Positions 9,201 to 17,502 of a stretch of 64,000 nucleotides of DNA are shown here, in pieces (the first letter of the stretch is position 1; every line of letters begins with the position of its first letter). The stretch spans positions 900,933-964,932 of the forward strand of contig NZ_JAANNP010000001.1 in NCBI RefSeq assembly GCF_011250635.1, read 5' to 3'. The DNA comes from Motilibacter deserti (lineage in GTDB: Bacteria > Actinomycetota > Actinomycetes > Motilibacterales > Motilibacteraceae). The notes under the pieces were generated by a model. It saw nothing but the letters and a program-made list of their open reading frames with translations, was not told the DNA's origin and made no database searches. Both the position numbers and the translations under genes were made by a program.

Positions 9201-9568
9201 GCCTGCCCTCCGTCGAGCAGCGCGCCGGACCGCGCGACCTCGTCCTCGAACCGCCACGCGTCCACCGCGTCGGCGGCCGGCCGCAGCGCATAGCCGGGCG
9301 CCGCCGTGACGAGCAGGTGCGAGGGCGTACGCGGCGGCCGGGTCGGCTCGAGGGCCTTGCGCAACGCTCCGACGAAGGTCTGCACCGCGCCGAGCGCAGC
9401 CTCCGGCGGGTCCTCCCACAGATCGTCGATCAGCCGCCGGACGGGGACGACGCGGCGGCGCGCGACGAGCAGCCGGGCGAGCACGGCCCGGTGGCGCGGT
9501 CCCTTGAGGTCGAGCGGCCGGCCACCGTCGTACGCCTCGAGCGGCCCCAGCACGCGAAACGTCACCAT
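6296..9568 (-). CDS. AfsR/SARP-family transcriptional regulator with AAA ATPase and TPR-like region
   Basis: The product is 1090 residues. Residues 1-95 are an OmpR-like winged helix (MVTFRVLGPLEAYDGG...LRKALEP); about 100-245 is a bacterial transcriptional activation domain (BTAD). An STAND-type ATPase follows, with Walker A GVAGAGKT at 320-327 and Walker B LLVVLDD at 402-408. The long Ala/Arg-rich helical C-terminal half looks like TPR repeats. This is the AfsR layout: a pathway activator whose DNA binding is gated by nucleotide. The ATG at 9568 was chosen because homologous N-termini start at MVTFRVLG; the frame extends 108 codons further upstream without coding character. It is divergent from a hydrolase gene, with direct repeats between them. 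Confidence 0.85.
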   Translation of the reverse strand: MVTFRVLGPLEAYDGGRPLDLKGPRHRAVLARLLVARRRVVPVRRLIDDLWEDPPEAALGAVQTFVGALRKALEPTRPPRTPSHLLVTAAPGYALRPAADAVDAWRFEDEVARSGALLDGGQAAEAHAVLDAALGSWSGGAYAEFADLPWARAEAARLDELRLLAVERRAAAALALGREAAAVPGLEAHAAAHPLREEAWRLLALALYRSGRQADALAAVRRAHDVLRAEVGADLGPALQQLQADILAQSPRLALVAPPPGAARPPAVELLQAPAPAAPGGLNGPDNAVFVGRADELAQLERAAAAVLAYGRPHVALVSGVAGAGKTALARAAAGRLAAAGWAVAWGECPELAGAPAAWPWAQALREAGVDWPEDAVPLPTRFARARAAVGLVARATADRPLLVVLDDLQWADDDALALLVALSAAPAAGRLLVLGTYRSTELSPTLTEALGRLARHEPTRVYLGGLGLEQVAQLATAVGARPLSPEALRQMHVRSGGNPFFVRELLAVWDAEGEGALQSVPPGVRDVLRHRLAGLPAAARTHLRQAAVLGVDPDLDVLAALAGDEELVLESVEAALLAGFLVESDAERLRFAHALVQETLYDELPQARRAQWHAAAGAYLVRERPDEVEAVAFHLVRAGSRAAPEDVAHYAAAAARSAERRTAVHEAARLWGEALAALDRWGSGGPRRQLEALMGRVRALAVTGRLAEARRHRAAALDAVESLDDPVLVAAVLGSFDVPAVWPVNDDDELSARIVDVAERALVRLPAGSDAERVRLLVTVAMERRADETPRGRAAADEAEQLARRLDDPLLLALALNARFLQAYARAGLAPERAAIGAQLLQVAGEDDGLAPFAVLGHLVLLQSACALGDLDAADEHAAAVDRIAERYDLPAAGTFTAWYAALRLAVTGERAPAEAAYRRAAARLTGAGMAGVEHGILGLALATLHGGDGEPEECGPYAEWVRPVALLARGDRQAARAALDEVPTSPRDLLFEARSCLHLLAAVKLGELAAVERSYAALLPAADELAGAGSGLVTLGPVAEFLGRSAAALGRRDDAAAHFRQAVEVARRAGSARWEAAAAQALAQLEAD

Positions 9569-9616
9569 CTCGGCCCGACCGTACTGCACCGGCAGCCGCT
9601 GCCCGCCGGCTCGGTT

Positions 9617-9660
9617 GACGCTGACCGCTGCCTCAGCGGACGCTGACCGGCTGCTGATCG
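9617..9660. promoter_or_regulatory. in-phase 11-mer direct repeats, candidate SARP binding site
   Basis: The 11-mer GACGCTGACCG occurs perfectly at 9617-9627 and 9639-9649, start-to-start 22 bp, with an 8/11 copy at 9650-9660 (GCTGCTGATCG). Spacing of 11 and 22 bp puts all copies on one face of the helix, as known for SARP activators, which bind direct repeats spaced 11 or 22 bp. They lie between the AfsR-like gene and the hydrolase gene. Confidence 0.5.
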
Positions 9661-9722
9661 GGCTGACGGATCGTGGTCCCACGGACGGCGAGCGCCGACG
9701 GCGAGCGGACAGGAGAAGGCAG

Positions 9723-10601
9723 ATGGCACGGACGATCCCCGGGTTCCAGCAGCAGCGCGTCGAGGTCGCGGAGGGGGTCGCGCTCTCGGTCGCTGTGGCC
9801 GGGGCCGGCAGCCCGGTCGTGCTGCTGCACGGCTTCCCGCAGACCCACCTGATGTGGCGGCACGTCGCCGCCGACCTCGCGGCCGACCACACGGTGATCT
9901 GCCCGGACCTGCGCGGCTACGGCGCGAGCGACAAGCCGGCCGACACGGACGGGCAGGCGTACTCGAAGCGGACGATGGCCGCCGACGTCGTCGCGGTCGC
10001 GCGGGCGCTCGGCCACGACCGGTTCGCGCTCGTCGGCCACGACCGTGGCGGCCTCGTGGCGATCCGCGCGGGCCTCGACTTCCCCGACGTCGTCACGCAC
10101 CTGGGCGCTCTCGACATCCTTCCGATGCTGGACTCGTGGGAGGTCCTGCACGGGACGTCGGCGGCCGTGGCGTTCCACCTCTACCTGATGGCACAGCCGC
10201 CCGGCCTGCCCGAAGCCATGATCTCCGCTTCAGCAGATGCGTTCTTCGGGTACTTCCTCGACATCTGGGCCAACGACCCTGACGCCATCCCCGCCGACGT
10301 GCGGGCGGAGTACCTCGACGCCTGCCGCGCCGCCGTGCCCTCGATCGTCGCCGACTACCGCGCCTCCGCCACTGTCGACCTCGAGCACGACGCCGCCGAC
10401 CGGGACGCCGGCAGGAAGCTGGGCATGCCGGTGGCCGTGCTGCAGCAGGACTGGGGCCCCGGCTTCAGCGAGGCGGCCGTGGCGCGCTGGAGCGCGTGGG
10501 CGTCGGACCTCGACCACACCTTCGTCTCCGCCGGCCACTTCATGGCCGAGGAGGCGCCGGCGGAGGTGCTCAAGGCGGTCCGGGGGCTGCTGGCCCGCTG
10601 A
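9723..10601 (+). CDS. alpha/beta hydrolase, haloacetate dehalogenase / epoxide hydrolase type
   Basis: The product is 292 residues, a soluble alpha/beta hydrolase. The oxyanion region is LLHGFPQTHLMWR (about 34-46), followed by PDLRGYGASDKP (61-72). The nucleophile elbow is GHDRGG with Asp107, so the nucleophile is Asp and not Ser, as in dehalogenases and epoxide hydrolases. The catalytic His is probably in SAGHFMAEEAP near residue 271. DRGG plus the RGYG segment fits fluoro/haloacetate dehalogenase-like enzymes best, but the true substrate is unknown. AGGAGAAGG lies just before the ATG. The divergent AfsR-like gene and the repeats between them suggest this gene may be its target. Confidence 0.83.
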   Translation: MARTIPGFQQQRVEVAEGVALSVAVAGAGSPVVLLHGFPQTHLMWRHVAADLAADHTVICPDLRGYGASDKPADTDGQAYSKRTMAADVVAVARALGHDRFALVGHDRGGLVAIRAGLDFPDVVTHLGALDILPMLDSWEVLHGTSAAVAFHLYLMAQPPGLPEAMISASADAFFGYFLDIWANDPDAIPADVRAEYLDACRAAVPSIVADYRASATVDLEHDAADRDAGRKLGMPVAVLQQDWGPGFSEAAVARWSAWASDLDHTFVSAGHFMAEEAPAEVLKAVRGLLAR

Positions 10602-10607
10602 CGCAGC

Positions 10608-10967
10608 TCAGGACCACGTCCGGCGGGCGTGCACGAGCGCCCGCTCGGACGCGCCGTCACCGGCGAACGCGCCGCCGACCTCTCCGGTGGACGCGTTGAC
10701 GACGAGGCTCGCGAGGGACGGCTCGCCCCGCCGGCGGCAGTCCTCGGACAGCAGGTCGAGAAAACGCCCCATGCCCTGCACCAGGTAGGGAAGGCCGAGC
10801 TCCTCGCGCAGCTCGCCGTACGTGAGGGTCTCGCCGGCGAGGGCGACCTCGACGAGGTGGGCGCGGGCCCGCGGGAGCCAGGCGAGGGCCGTCGGCGTGA
10901 CGGTGGCGACCCGGCCGCCCACCACGACCTTCTCGCCGAGTCGCAACGGGACGTGCACGCGCACCAT
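10608..10967 (-). CDS. small conserved protein of unknown function
   Basis: The product is 119 residues and has no family I can name with confidence. The first 35 residues are beta-rich (VRVHVPLRLGEKVVVGGRVATVT). The segment LTYGELREELGLPYLVQGMGRFLDLLSEDCRRRGEPSLASLVVNASTGEVGGAF resembles a short winged-helix-like module with a 'pvL..i...c...g.P.LtslVVn..tG.pG..f' pattern that I associate with nuclease-linked or orphan proteins. The match is from memory only. The stop lies 6 bases from the stop of the convergent hydrolase. There is no signal peptide or membrane segment, so it is cytoplasmic. Confidence 0.55.
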   Translation of the reverse strand: MVRVHVPLRLGEKVVVGGRVATVTPTALAWLPRARAHLVEVALAGETLTYGELREELGLPYLVQGMGRFLDLLSEDCRRRGEPSLASLVVNASTGEVGGAFAGDGASERALVHARRTWS

Positions 10968-11058
10968 CCTGGCAGCGGGCGAGCGCGACCGCGCACCCGC
11001 TCTACCGGGCTTGCCCGAGCGGGTCGCCGCGTGCCTCAGGCTCCGGTGCCCTCGAGCG

Positions 11059-11916
11059 TCAGCGCACCAGGTCCAGCAGCCAGCCGGCGATCTCCTCGCC
11101 GGCCATCACGCCGGAGCTCTGGGTGACGCCGACGTGCGGGGCGTTCCAGCCCTGGTCGTGCAGCTCGCCGTGCGCCGGGCGGACGCCGGCGTCCGCCAGC
11201 TCGAGCAGCTCGGCGTCGAGCAGCGAGTCACCGGCGGCGAGCACCCGGCCCGCACCCACCCGCTGCACGACCTCCACGATGGCGGCGGACTTCGTCAGCG
11301 GCCGCGGGACGAGGTAGAGCTTGCGGCCCTGCAGCGAGACGGTCCATCCCTGCGTCTCGGCCCACATCGACAGCTCGGCGACGAGGCCCACCGGCATCTC
11401 GTCGCGCTGCACAACCGCATAGCAGAAGAGGTCTTCAGCGATGCGCAGCTTGCGCGTCCAGCGCGGGTCGCACACCTTGCGCAGGTGCTCGGTGATGACC
11501 GGCAGCGGGGCGCACGCCGCCGCGAGCGCCGCGTCGACCTGCCGCCGCCAGTCCTCGTCCGGCTGGCCGTCGACGAGCAGGTGCCCGCCGTTGGCGCAGA
11601 CGGCGTAGCGGGGCGGCGGCCCGGGCAGGTGCACCCGGGCGTACTGGTCGCGGGTGCGCGTGGTGGTCGGCACGAGCACCGCCGCAGCCGCGAGCTCCTG
11701 GAGCAGGCGGCCGGCCTCCGCGGTCAGGAAGGAGAGCGGCTCGCCGTGGTAGACCTCCGCGACGAGCATCTGCGGCGCCTGCGCGTCGGGGACGCGGAGC
11801 CCGAGGGCGCGCGCGGAGAAGATCAGGGTCCGGTCCAGGTCGCACGCCGCGACCGCGGGCGTGGGCCCGGGCACCGTCCGCTGCGTGTCCCCCGGGCTCG
11901 TCGTCTCGCTCGTCAT
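11059..11916 (-). CDS. HAD-superfamily phosphatase of the Ter-linked biosynthetic set
   Basis: The product is 285 residues with a HAD fold. Motif I is ACDLDRTLIFS (about 24-34); motif II is TTTRTRDQY near 85; a Lys-containing segment (PLTKSAAIVEVV) and the late acidic motif GDSLLDAELLELAD follow, as in Cof/SPP-like phosphatases. It is the last gene of a leftward operon: its ATG overlaps the stop of the PRTase-StiP gene (ATGA, 11913-11916) and AAGGAG lies inside that gene, so translation is probably coupled. In the TerD-linked gene set this phosphatase is proposed to dephosphorylate a nucleoside-like intermediate. The substrate is not known. Confidence 0.8.
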   Translation of the reverse strand: MTSETTSPGDTQRTVPGPTPAVAACDLDRTLIFSARALGLRVPDAQAPQMLVAEVYHGEPLSFLTAEAGRLLQELAAAAVLVPTTTRTRDQYARVHLPGPPPRYAVCANGGHLLVDGQPDEDWRRQVDAALAAACAPLPVITEHLRKVCDPRWTRKLRIAEDLFCYAVVQRDEMPVGLVAELSMWAETQGWTVSLQGRKLYLVPRPLTKSAAIVEVVQRVGAGRVLAAGDSLLDAELLELADAGVRPAHGELHDQGWNAPHVGVTQSSGVMAGEEIAGWLLDLVR

Positions 11917-14705
11917 GCTGTTGCTCCTTGCTCTGCGCCTGCCGCCACGCGGCCGTCCGCTCCCGTCGCCCCGCGCGTGTAGCGGGGGTGGATCAGCCCC
12001 ACGCAGCTGTAGGGCAGGCCGTCCACGACCTCGACGGGCACACCTCGCTGCTCCGCGAGCAGCAGCACGTGGGCGAGCCCGGCCTCGGCGTCCCGGCGCA
12101 CGAGGACCCGCCAGGGGACGCGGCGCAGCAGGACCCGTGTCGTCTCGCCGACGCCGGGCTTCACCAGGTTGACGTCGTGGATGCCGTAGTCCGCGCTGAC
12201 CCGCTCCACCGCCGCCCAGCCCTCCCAGGTCGGGGCCCGGTCCGCGGCCGCGAGGCGTGGCCAGTCGCGCTCGACCTGCGCCCGGACCTCGTCGAACCGG
12301 GCGGACACCGCGTCGACGAAGCGCGCGCTGACGTCGGCGCCGGCCAGCTCCGCGTAGAACTTGGCGCCGTGGAAGTCGTCCGGGCCGATCAGCGCCGTGT
12401 TGAGCACCGTGCGGCTGACCAGCCCGGAGACCGTCGAGTTGAGGCAGGCCGACGGGATGAGGAAGTCGTCTCGGGTGCCGAAGACCTCGACGCAGCGCCC
12501 GGGGTCCGCCAGCACCGCCAGGCCCGGGTCGAAGCGGACGCCAGTGCGCTCGGCATGGCCGTCGAGCGCCGCCTGCAGCTCGCGGGCGATGGCGCCCTTG
12601 CCCGTCCAGCCGTCGACGAACACGACGTCCTCCGGGCGGTGGGACGCGGCCAGCCAGCGCAGGGCCACCTCGTCGATGCCGCGCCCGCGCACGATGCTGG
12701 CCGAGTAGTGCGGCAGGTCCACGCCGCGGGCGAGCGCCCAGCGTCGCATGAGCACGCCGACGGGGGTGCCGGCCCGGGCCAGGCTCACGAGCACCGCGCC
12801 GCGCCCACGCTCGGCGAGCACGGTCTCGGTGACCACGCCGACGGCGTGGGCGAGCCGGCCGGCGGACGCGTCGAGCGCCGCGGCGAAGAGCTGCTGATAG
12901 GCGGCGGTCGGCTGGTACTCGACCGGCAGGGACTCGGCGTAGTGCGCCCCGCCGGACTGGATCGCCTCCTCGCGCTCCTCGACGGGCGCCTCGAGCGGGA
13001 CGCCGGACAGGTCGGTCAGCAGCCAGCCGACCTCGTCGGCGGCGTAGGAGCCGAACTGCGGGCCGCGCAGCGGCGACGGGAGCCGCCGTGACCGCGCACG
13101 GGGCAGGCCCGGCTGCCCGCCGGAGGAGCCGGCCTGCGGCTGTGTGCGAGCCCGGCCCGGGGTGCTCGTGGGCAGCACGAGGAGCACGGCCTGCGCGGCG
13201 ACGGGCGCGACAGCGGCGAGCAGCCCGTCCGGGGCGTGCAGCGCAGGGGTGTCCGCCGCCTCGTCGACGACGAGCACGACCGCGTCCACGTCCGGCTGCC
13301 CGGCGCCCGGGACGACGTTGTAGGCGTAGCGCGGGCCGGGGCCGTCGGCGGGGTCGTCGGACGACGGGAAGGTGAGCGCCGTACGGATGGCGTAGCCCGG
13401 GTCGTCGACCGCCAGGACGGGCGACCGCGTCGTCGAGGAGAAGCGCACCTGCGCTGCGGGTATGCGCTCGGCGAGCGCCGCGGCGATGCGCAGCGGCGCG
13501 TAGAGCAGCTCCTCGCTGCCGAGGACCAGCACCCGGCCGCCGTCCGTCAGCACGGGCCCGAGGGCGTCCTGCAGCGCCTTCGCCGTCTGCGCGACCGCCG
13601 CGTCGAAGGCCGGCCGGTCCCCGGGGCCGAACCCGTGCCGGCCGCCCTCGGGCAGCCCGGCAGGCCAGGGCGCGTGCAGCCGGTGCGGCTTCGGGGCGGG
13701 CGCCGCCTCCGCCGAGGGCGCACGGGCCCCGGAGCGCGCCTCACCCAGCTGCGCGAGGAGCTCGGCCGCCCGGCCGTGGAGGCCGGCCGGAAGCTCCGCC
13801 TCACCGACCGCGAGCGCGACGACCTCGACACTCGCGCCGAGCTCGGCCGCGAACCGTTGCAGCCGCTCCCGGTCCTCGTCGGTGCGCAGGTCGACGAGCG
13901 CGGCGACGACGTAGCGGTCGCGCGGGTGCTCGCGGTGCAGGGCCGCGAGCGTGTTGAGCGCCGTCTGGCCGGTGCTGAGCTCGTCGTCGACCAGCACCAG
14001 CGGCCCGGGCCCGGCGAGCAGGCCGGGGTCGGCCGGCAGCAGCGCATGGCTGGTCGCGTGGCTGTGCTCCTCCTCGAAGCCGGCGGCGGGCGCGAGCCCC
14101 GGCACGGACCGGCGGGTGGAGTGGAGGTACGCGGCGCCCAGCGCGTCGGCGACGCAGTGCCCGAGTGCGGTGGCCGTCTCGGCGAACCCCAGCACGACGG
14201 GCGCGGCCGCGCCGAATGAGGGGGCTTCTGCCGCGCCGGCCTCGGGCGGGGCGTCGCTGCGCAGCCGTCGCCAGAGCTCGGCCGTCTGCTCCTGCCCGCC
14301 GGAGAGCGCCGCGGCGAGCAGGGGGCGCACCCGAGGGGCCGGGGACACGTCGCTGTCGGCGGGCGCAGCGTCGGCGGATGGAGCATCGCTGGCCGGAGCT
14401 TCAGTGGCCGCAACGCCCGTGGCTCCCGCGCCGTGGGCACTGGGCGGGACGGCGAGCGTCCGGGCGACGAGCCGGCCGAGCAGCAGGCCGCAGGCGTCGA
14501 CGAGCCGGGGGTCCGTCGGCACGTGCTTGCCCAGCACCCGGGAGACGAGCAGGTGCGCCCGACGCGGGTTGCGCCGCAGGGCGAGCCCGAGCAGGTCCTC
14601 CAGCCGCAGCCCGAGCGCCGAGCCGGTGGTGCGCAGCCCGATGCCGAGCTCCCGGCTCGCCCACTCCCCCGTCCACGGCACGGAGCCGCCGAGGCTGTCG
14701 CTCAC
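11913..14705 (-). CDS. fused PRTase-TRSP and StiP-PELOTA protein of the Ter stress island
   Basis: This is one 930-residue frame that joins two proteins usually encoded separately. Residues 1-330 form a phosphoribosyltransferase, with PRPP loop LVLVDDELSTGQTALNTL at 236-253. Residues 340-505 hold the TRSP domain (the letters T-R-S-P are at 426-429). A Pro/Arg/Gly linker (about 510-543) leads to the StiP region, which begins LRGPQFGSYAADEVGWLLTDLS (546-567) and has EEAIQSGGAHYAESLPVEYQP. A PELOTA-like RNA-binding tail (HDVNLVKPGVGETTRVLL) starts near 843. The GTG start overlaps the preceding stop (GTGA, 14702-14705). No ATG, GTG or TTG occurs in the linker, so a separate StiP start there is unlikely. 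A sequencing frame error is possible. Confidence 0.82.
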   Translation of the reverse strand: MSDSLGGSVPWTGEWASRELGIGLRTTGSALGLRLEDLLGLALRRNPRRAHLLVSRVLGKHVPTDPRLVDACGLLLGRLVARTLAVPPSAHGAGATGVAATEAPASDAPSADAAPADSDVSPAPRVRPLLAAALSGGQEQTAELWRRLRSDAPPEAGAAEAPSFGAAAPVVLGFAETATALGHCVADALGAAYLHSTRRSVPGLAPAAGFEEEHSHATSHALLPADPGLLAGPGPLVLVDDELSTGQTALNTLAALHREHPRDRYVVAALVDLRTDEDRERLQRFAAELGASVEVVALAVGEAELPAGLHGRAAELLAQLGEARSGARAPSAEAAPAPKPHRLHAPWPAGLPEGGRHGFGPGDRPAFDAAVAQTAKALQDALGPVLTDGGRVLVLGSEELLYAPLRIAAALAERIPAAQVRFSSTTRSPVLAVDDPGYAIRTALTFPSSDDPADGPGPRYAYNVVPGAGQPDVDAVVLVVDEAADTPALHAPDGLLAAVAPVAAQAVLLVLPTSTPGRARTQPQAGSSGGQPGLPRARSRRLPSPLRGPQFGSYAADEVGWLLTDLSGVPLEAPVEEREEAIQSGGAHYAESLPVEYQPTAAYQQLFAAALDASAGRLAHAVGVVTETVLAERGRGAVLVSLARAGTPVGVLMRRWALARGVDLPHYSASIVRGRGIDEVALRWLAASHRPEDVVFVDGWTGKGAIARELQAALDGHAERTGVRFDPGLAVLADPGRCVEVFGTRDDFLIPSACLNSTVSGLVSRTVLNTALIGPDDFHGAKFYAELAGADVSARFVDAVSARFDEVRAQVERDWPRLAAADRAPTWEGWAAVERVSADYGIHDVNLVKPGVGETTRVLLRRVPWRVLVRRDAEAGLAHVLLLAEQRGVPVEVVDGLPYSCVGLIHPRYTRGATGADGRVAAGAEQGATA

Positions 14706-15865
14706 CCGCCCACGCTCGCGGCCAGCAGGTCCACGTGCGTGACGTCCTGGGCGGCGACCCCGAAGACCTCGGCCCGGCGCATGGTGCGCTGCGCCCAGGA
14801 GGTGTGCGGCTTGCTCTCGTTCATCTTGTTGCCGTAGCCCGAACGGCTGACCCCGCCTCGGCTGGCGCTCTCCAGCACGTCCCGCGCGTCGCTCCACTCC
14901 TCGTGGCTCACGACGGACATCGCGTGCACCACGCCGACGTGGTTGGGGTGGATCACCGTCTTGCCGGTCAGGCCGCTGGCCCGGTCGAGCTGGACCTCGC
15001 GCAGCAGGCCGTCCATGCCGCGGTCCACCAGGTCGTGGCGCAGGTTGCGCGCGTCGTTCTCCTCGAACGGCGTCGTGCGCAGCAGCGGCCGGAAGACGCG
15101 CTCCTGGGTGGAGAAGTACTCCCACACCGGGCCGGTCACCACGAAGCCGGACTCGTCGCTGCGGCCGAGCACGTTGACGATGTCGCCGATCGCGCTGGCC
15201 ACCGGGTGGACGTCGTAGATCGTGAGCTCCCTGTCGCGACGGATGCCGTAGGCGCTGCACAGGTCGGTGGCGCCGATGCGCACGGCCAGGACCATGTCGC
15301 GGTGCTTGCCGAGCAGGCGCGCGACGCCGACGAGGACGTCCGTACGCGTCTCACGGTAGACGATCTCCGGCGACTCCAGCACCGGCATGAGGAACAGCCG
15401 CAGCCCCGTGGCCGCCCGCAGCTCGGCCAGCTCGTCGAGGTAGGCCACCCCCGACAGGTCCGTGAACTTGGGCACGACGAACCCGCTGAGGATCGAGGCG
15501 GAGGCCCCCAGCGCGTGCACGATCTGGCTCATCTGCTCGGGCCGACGCACCCGGACGAAGAGCAGCGGGGCGTCGTCGGGCGCTCCGGCGGCGAGGGCGC
15601 GCAACTGCTCCACCGCGTGGGACTGGGCCGCGTCGACCTCCTCGTCCGGGACGGCGTCCTCCAGGCACACGACCAGGCTCCGCACGCCGGCCCGCGCCTG
15701 GCGGGCGATGTCGTCCGCGAGGCGCGGCCGGTTGGCCGGCGAGTACAGCGTCGCGCCGAGCGCCACCGCGAGCGTCGCCGGGTCGCTGGACCGGTCGAAC
15801 CAGGAGGGCTGCACGTGGAAGAGGTGCTCGCGCACCTGCGCAGGCACGTGGTCGAAGTGGCGCAT
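14702..15865 (-). CDS. CitE-like C-C bond lyase (HpcH/HpaI aldolase superfamily) of the Ter island
   Basis: The product is 387 residues, a TIM-barrel lyase related to citrate lyase beta subunit. Visible segments are LGATLYSPANRPRLADDI, VVCLEDAVPDEEVD (metal/CoA-ester site region), FVRVRRPEQM, and LFLMPVLESPEIVYRE and GKTVIHPNHVGVVHAMS near the end. The family occurs with PRTase, StiP, HAD and TerD genes. I start at the ATG at 15865 because GGGAGGGAGAGG lies directly upstream; the earlier in-frame ATG at 15892 would consume that site. It is the first gene of the leftward operon lyase, PRTase-StiP, HAD, each pair overlapping by 4 bases. The substrate is unproven. Confidence 0.82.
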   Translation of the reverse strand: MRHFDHVPAQVREHLFHVQPSWFDRSSDPATLAVALGATLYSPANRPRLADDIARQARAGVRSLVVCLEDAVPDEEVDAAQSHAVEQLRALAAGAPDDAPLLFVRVRRPEQMSQIVHALGASASILSGFVVPKFTDLSGVAYLDELAELRAATGLRLFLMPVLESPEIVYRETRTDVLVGVARLLGKHRDMVLAVRIGATDLCSAYGIRRDRELTIYDVHPVASAIGDIVNVLGRSDESGFVVTGPVWEYFSTQERVFRPLLRTTPFEENDARNLRHDLVDRGMDGLLREVQLDRASGLTGKTVIHPNHVGVVHAMSVVSHEEWSDARDVLESASRGGVSRSGYGNKMNESKPHTSWAQRTMRRAEVFGVAAQDVTHVDLLAASVGG

Positions 15866-16103
15866 TGCCTCTCCCTCCCTCTGCTTGCTCAAAGGGCCGG
15901 CTGGTCGTCCCGGCTAGCTCGCGCCGGTCCCCAGGCTCCGGCCGGCGCGCGTCGCCGTCCAGCGAACGGTAGCCGGACCCGGCCCGCGCGCGGAGCCGGA
16001 CGACGTGAGGCTGTGGACACACGACCCGTCGGTGCGGCGACGATCGGCGAGCCCTGTGCGTTCCCCAGACGACGCATGATCCGACGTGAGGCAGGATTCG
16101 ACG
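15866..16103. promoter_or_regulatory. divergent promoter region of the Ter island
   Basis: This 238-bp spacer separates the leftward lyase operon from the rightward TerF-like gene, so both promoters should lie here. The ribosome site of the lyase gene (GGGAGGGAGAGG on the minus strand) is at about 15871-15883. I can place no convincing -35/-10 pair, and no ORF is supported. Confidence 0.4.
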
Positions 16104-17480
16104 ATGACGACTCTCGCCAAGGGGGCAAACGTCCCGCTCCCGGCCACCCGTGTCACGGCCGTCCTGGGCTGGCAGGCCGGCCCCGGCGTCCCGGACGTGG
16201 ACGCGTCGGCACTCCTGCTGACCGCGGACGGACGCGTGCGCTCCGACACCGACTTCGTCTTCTACAACCAGCCCCAGCACCCTTCCGGCGCCGTACGCCA
16301 CACGGGCAAGCAGGCCGGCTCGGGCCCCGCGTCCGACGGCATCTCGGTGGACACGGGCGTGGTCGAGCCGGTCATCGAGCGGGTCGTGATCGGCGCGTCC
16401 TCGGACGGCGGCCCCTTCGGCAGCGTCCCCGGCCTGCACCTGCGGGTGCTCGACGCCGACAGCGGGGCCGAGCTCGTGCGGTTCGACATCGGCGACGCGA
16501 GCACCGAGACCGCCTTCGTGTTCGGCGAGCTCTACCGGCGCGGCGGGCAGTGGAAGTTCCGCGCGGTCGGGCAGGGGTACGCCTCGGGCCTGGCCGGGCT
16601 GGCCACCGACTTCGGCATCAGCGTCGACGACGAGCCGGCCGCCGCGGCGCCCGCACCGGCCCCCGCCGCCGCTGCCGCCCCTGCCATCTCGCTGAAGAAG
16701 CAGCAGCTGGTCAACCTGGAGAAGAAGCTGGAGCAGCGCGGCGACCGCAAGCTGCTCGACCTGACCAAGCGGGCGGCGGTGTCCCTGGAGAAGAAGGGCC
16801 TCGGCGAGCACACGGCGCGCGTGGCCATCTGCCTGGACATCTCCGGCTCGATGCACCGGCTCTACTCCAGCGGCAAGATCCAGGCCCTGGCCGAGCGCGT
16901 GCTGGCGCTCGGCATGCGCTTCGACGACGACGCCAGCATCGACTGCTTCGTGTTCGGCGAGAAGGCCTACACGGCCGGCTCGATGAGCCCGGACAACTAC
17001 AGCGCCTACGTCCGCGAGATCCTCAGCTCCCACAAGCTGGAGGCGGGGACCTACTACGGCAAGGCCATGGGCATCGTCCGCAAGCACTACTTCGGCTCGG
17101 ACGCGCCCCGTTCGTCACCGCTGTCCGACGTCCCGGTCTACGTCATGTTCATCACCGACGGCGCGACCTTCGACGAGGACGTCACGCGCGGTCACGTGAT
17201 GTCGAGTTCGTACGAACCGCTCTTCTGGCAGTTCATGGCCATCGGACGGAGCAGCAAGTCCGTCGACGCCCGGCCCTCGCGATTCAGCCTCGGGGGCGGC
17301 CGCAGCGAGTTCGCGTTCCTCGAGGGCCTGGACGACATGTCGGGCCGCTACCTCGACAACGCCGACTTCTTCGCGGTCGAGGACCCGGCGAACATCTCCG
17401 ACGACGCGCTGTTCGACCTGCTCATGACCGAGTACCCGGAGTGGCTCAAGCAGGCCCGCCAGCGCGGGCTGGTGCGCTGA
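16104..17480 (+). CDS. TerF-like protein: TerD domain plus von Willebrand factor A domain
   Basis: The product is 458 residues. Residues 1-175 are a TerD domain, with [43 protein letters not shown] and the Ca-site region [34 protein letters not shown]. An Ala/Pro linker (178-194) and a Lys/Leu-rich helix follow. A vWA domain begins near 238, with its metal site DISGSM at 245-250 and a later [11 protein letters not shown] segment. This is the TerF layout of tellurite/stress systems, where TerD-type units bind calcium at the membrane and vWA adds metal-dependent protein binding. The ATG at 16104 follows AGGA by 7 bases; an ATG at 16086 adds six residues. It diverges from the lyase operon. Confidence 0.85.
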   Translation: MTTLAKGANVPLPATRVTAVLGWQAGPGVPDVDASALLLTADGRVRSDTDFVFYNQPQHPSGAVRHTGKQAGSGPASDGISVDTGVVEPVIERVVIGASSDGGPFGSVPGLHLRVLDADSGAELVRFDIGDASTETAFVFGELYRRGGQWKFRAVGQGYASGLAGLATDFGISVDDEPAAAAPAPAPAAAAAPAISLKKQQLVNLEKKLEQRGDRKLLDLTKRAAVSLEKKGLGEHTARVAICLDISGSMHRLYSSGKIQALAERVLALGMRFDDDASIDCFVFGEKAYTAGSMSPDNYSAYVREILSSHKLEAGTYYGKAMGIVRKHYFGSDAPRSSPLSDVPVYVMFITDGATFDEDVTRGHVMSSSYEPLFWQFMAIGRSSKSVDARPSRFSLGGGRSEFAFLEGLDDMSGRYLDNADFFAVEDPANISDDALFDLLMTEYPEWLKQARQRGLVR

Positions 17481-17502
17481 GCCTGCTCGGACCTCCCTCC
17501 GG

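Noticed and set aside
7885-9309. 474-codon Arg/Pro-rich frame opposite the AfsR-like gene
   Set aside because: Low-complexity shadow of the real gene, which has clear WHTH, BTAD and Walker motifs.
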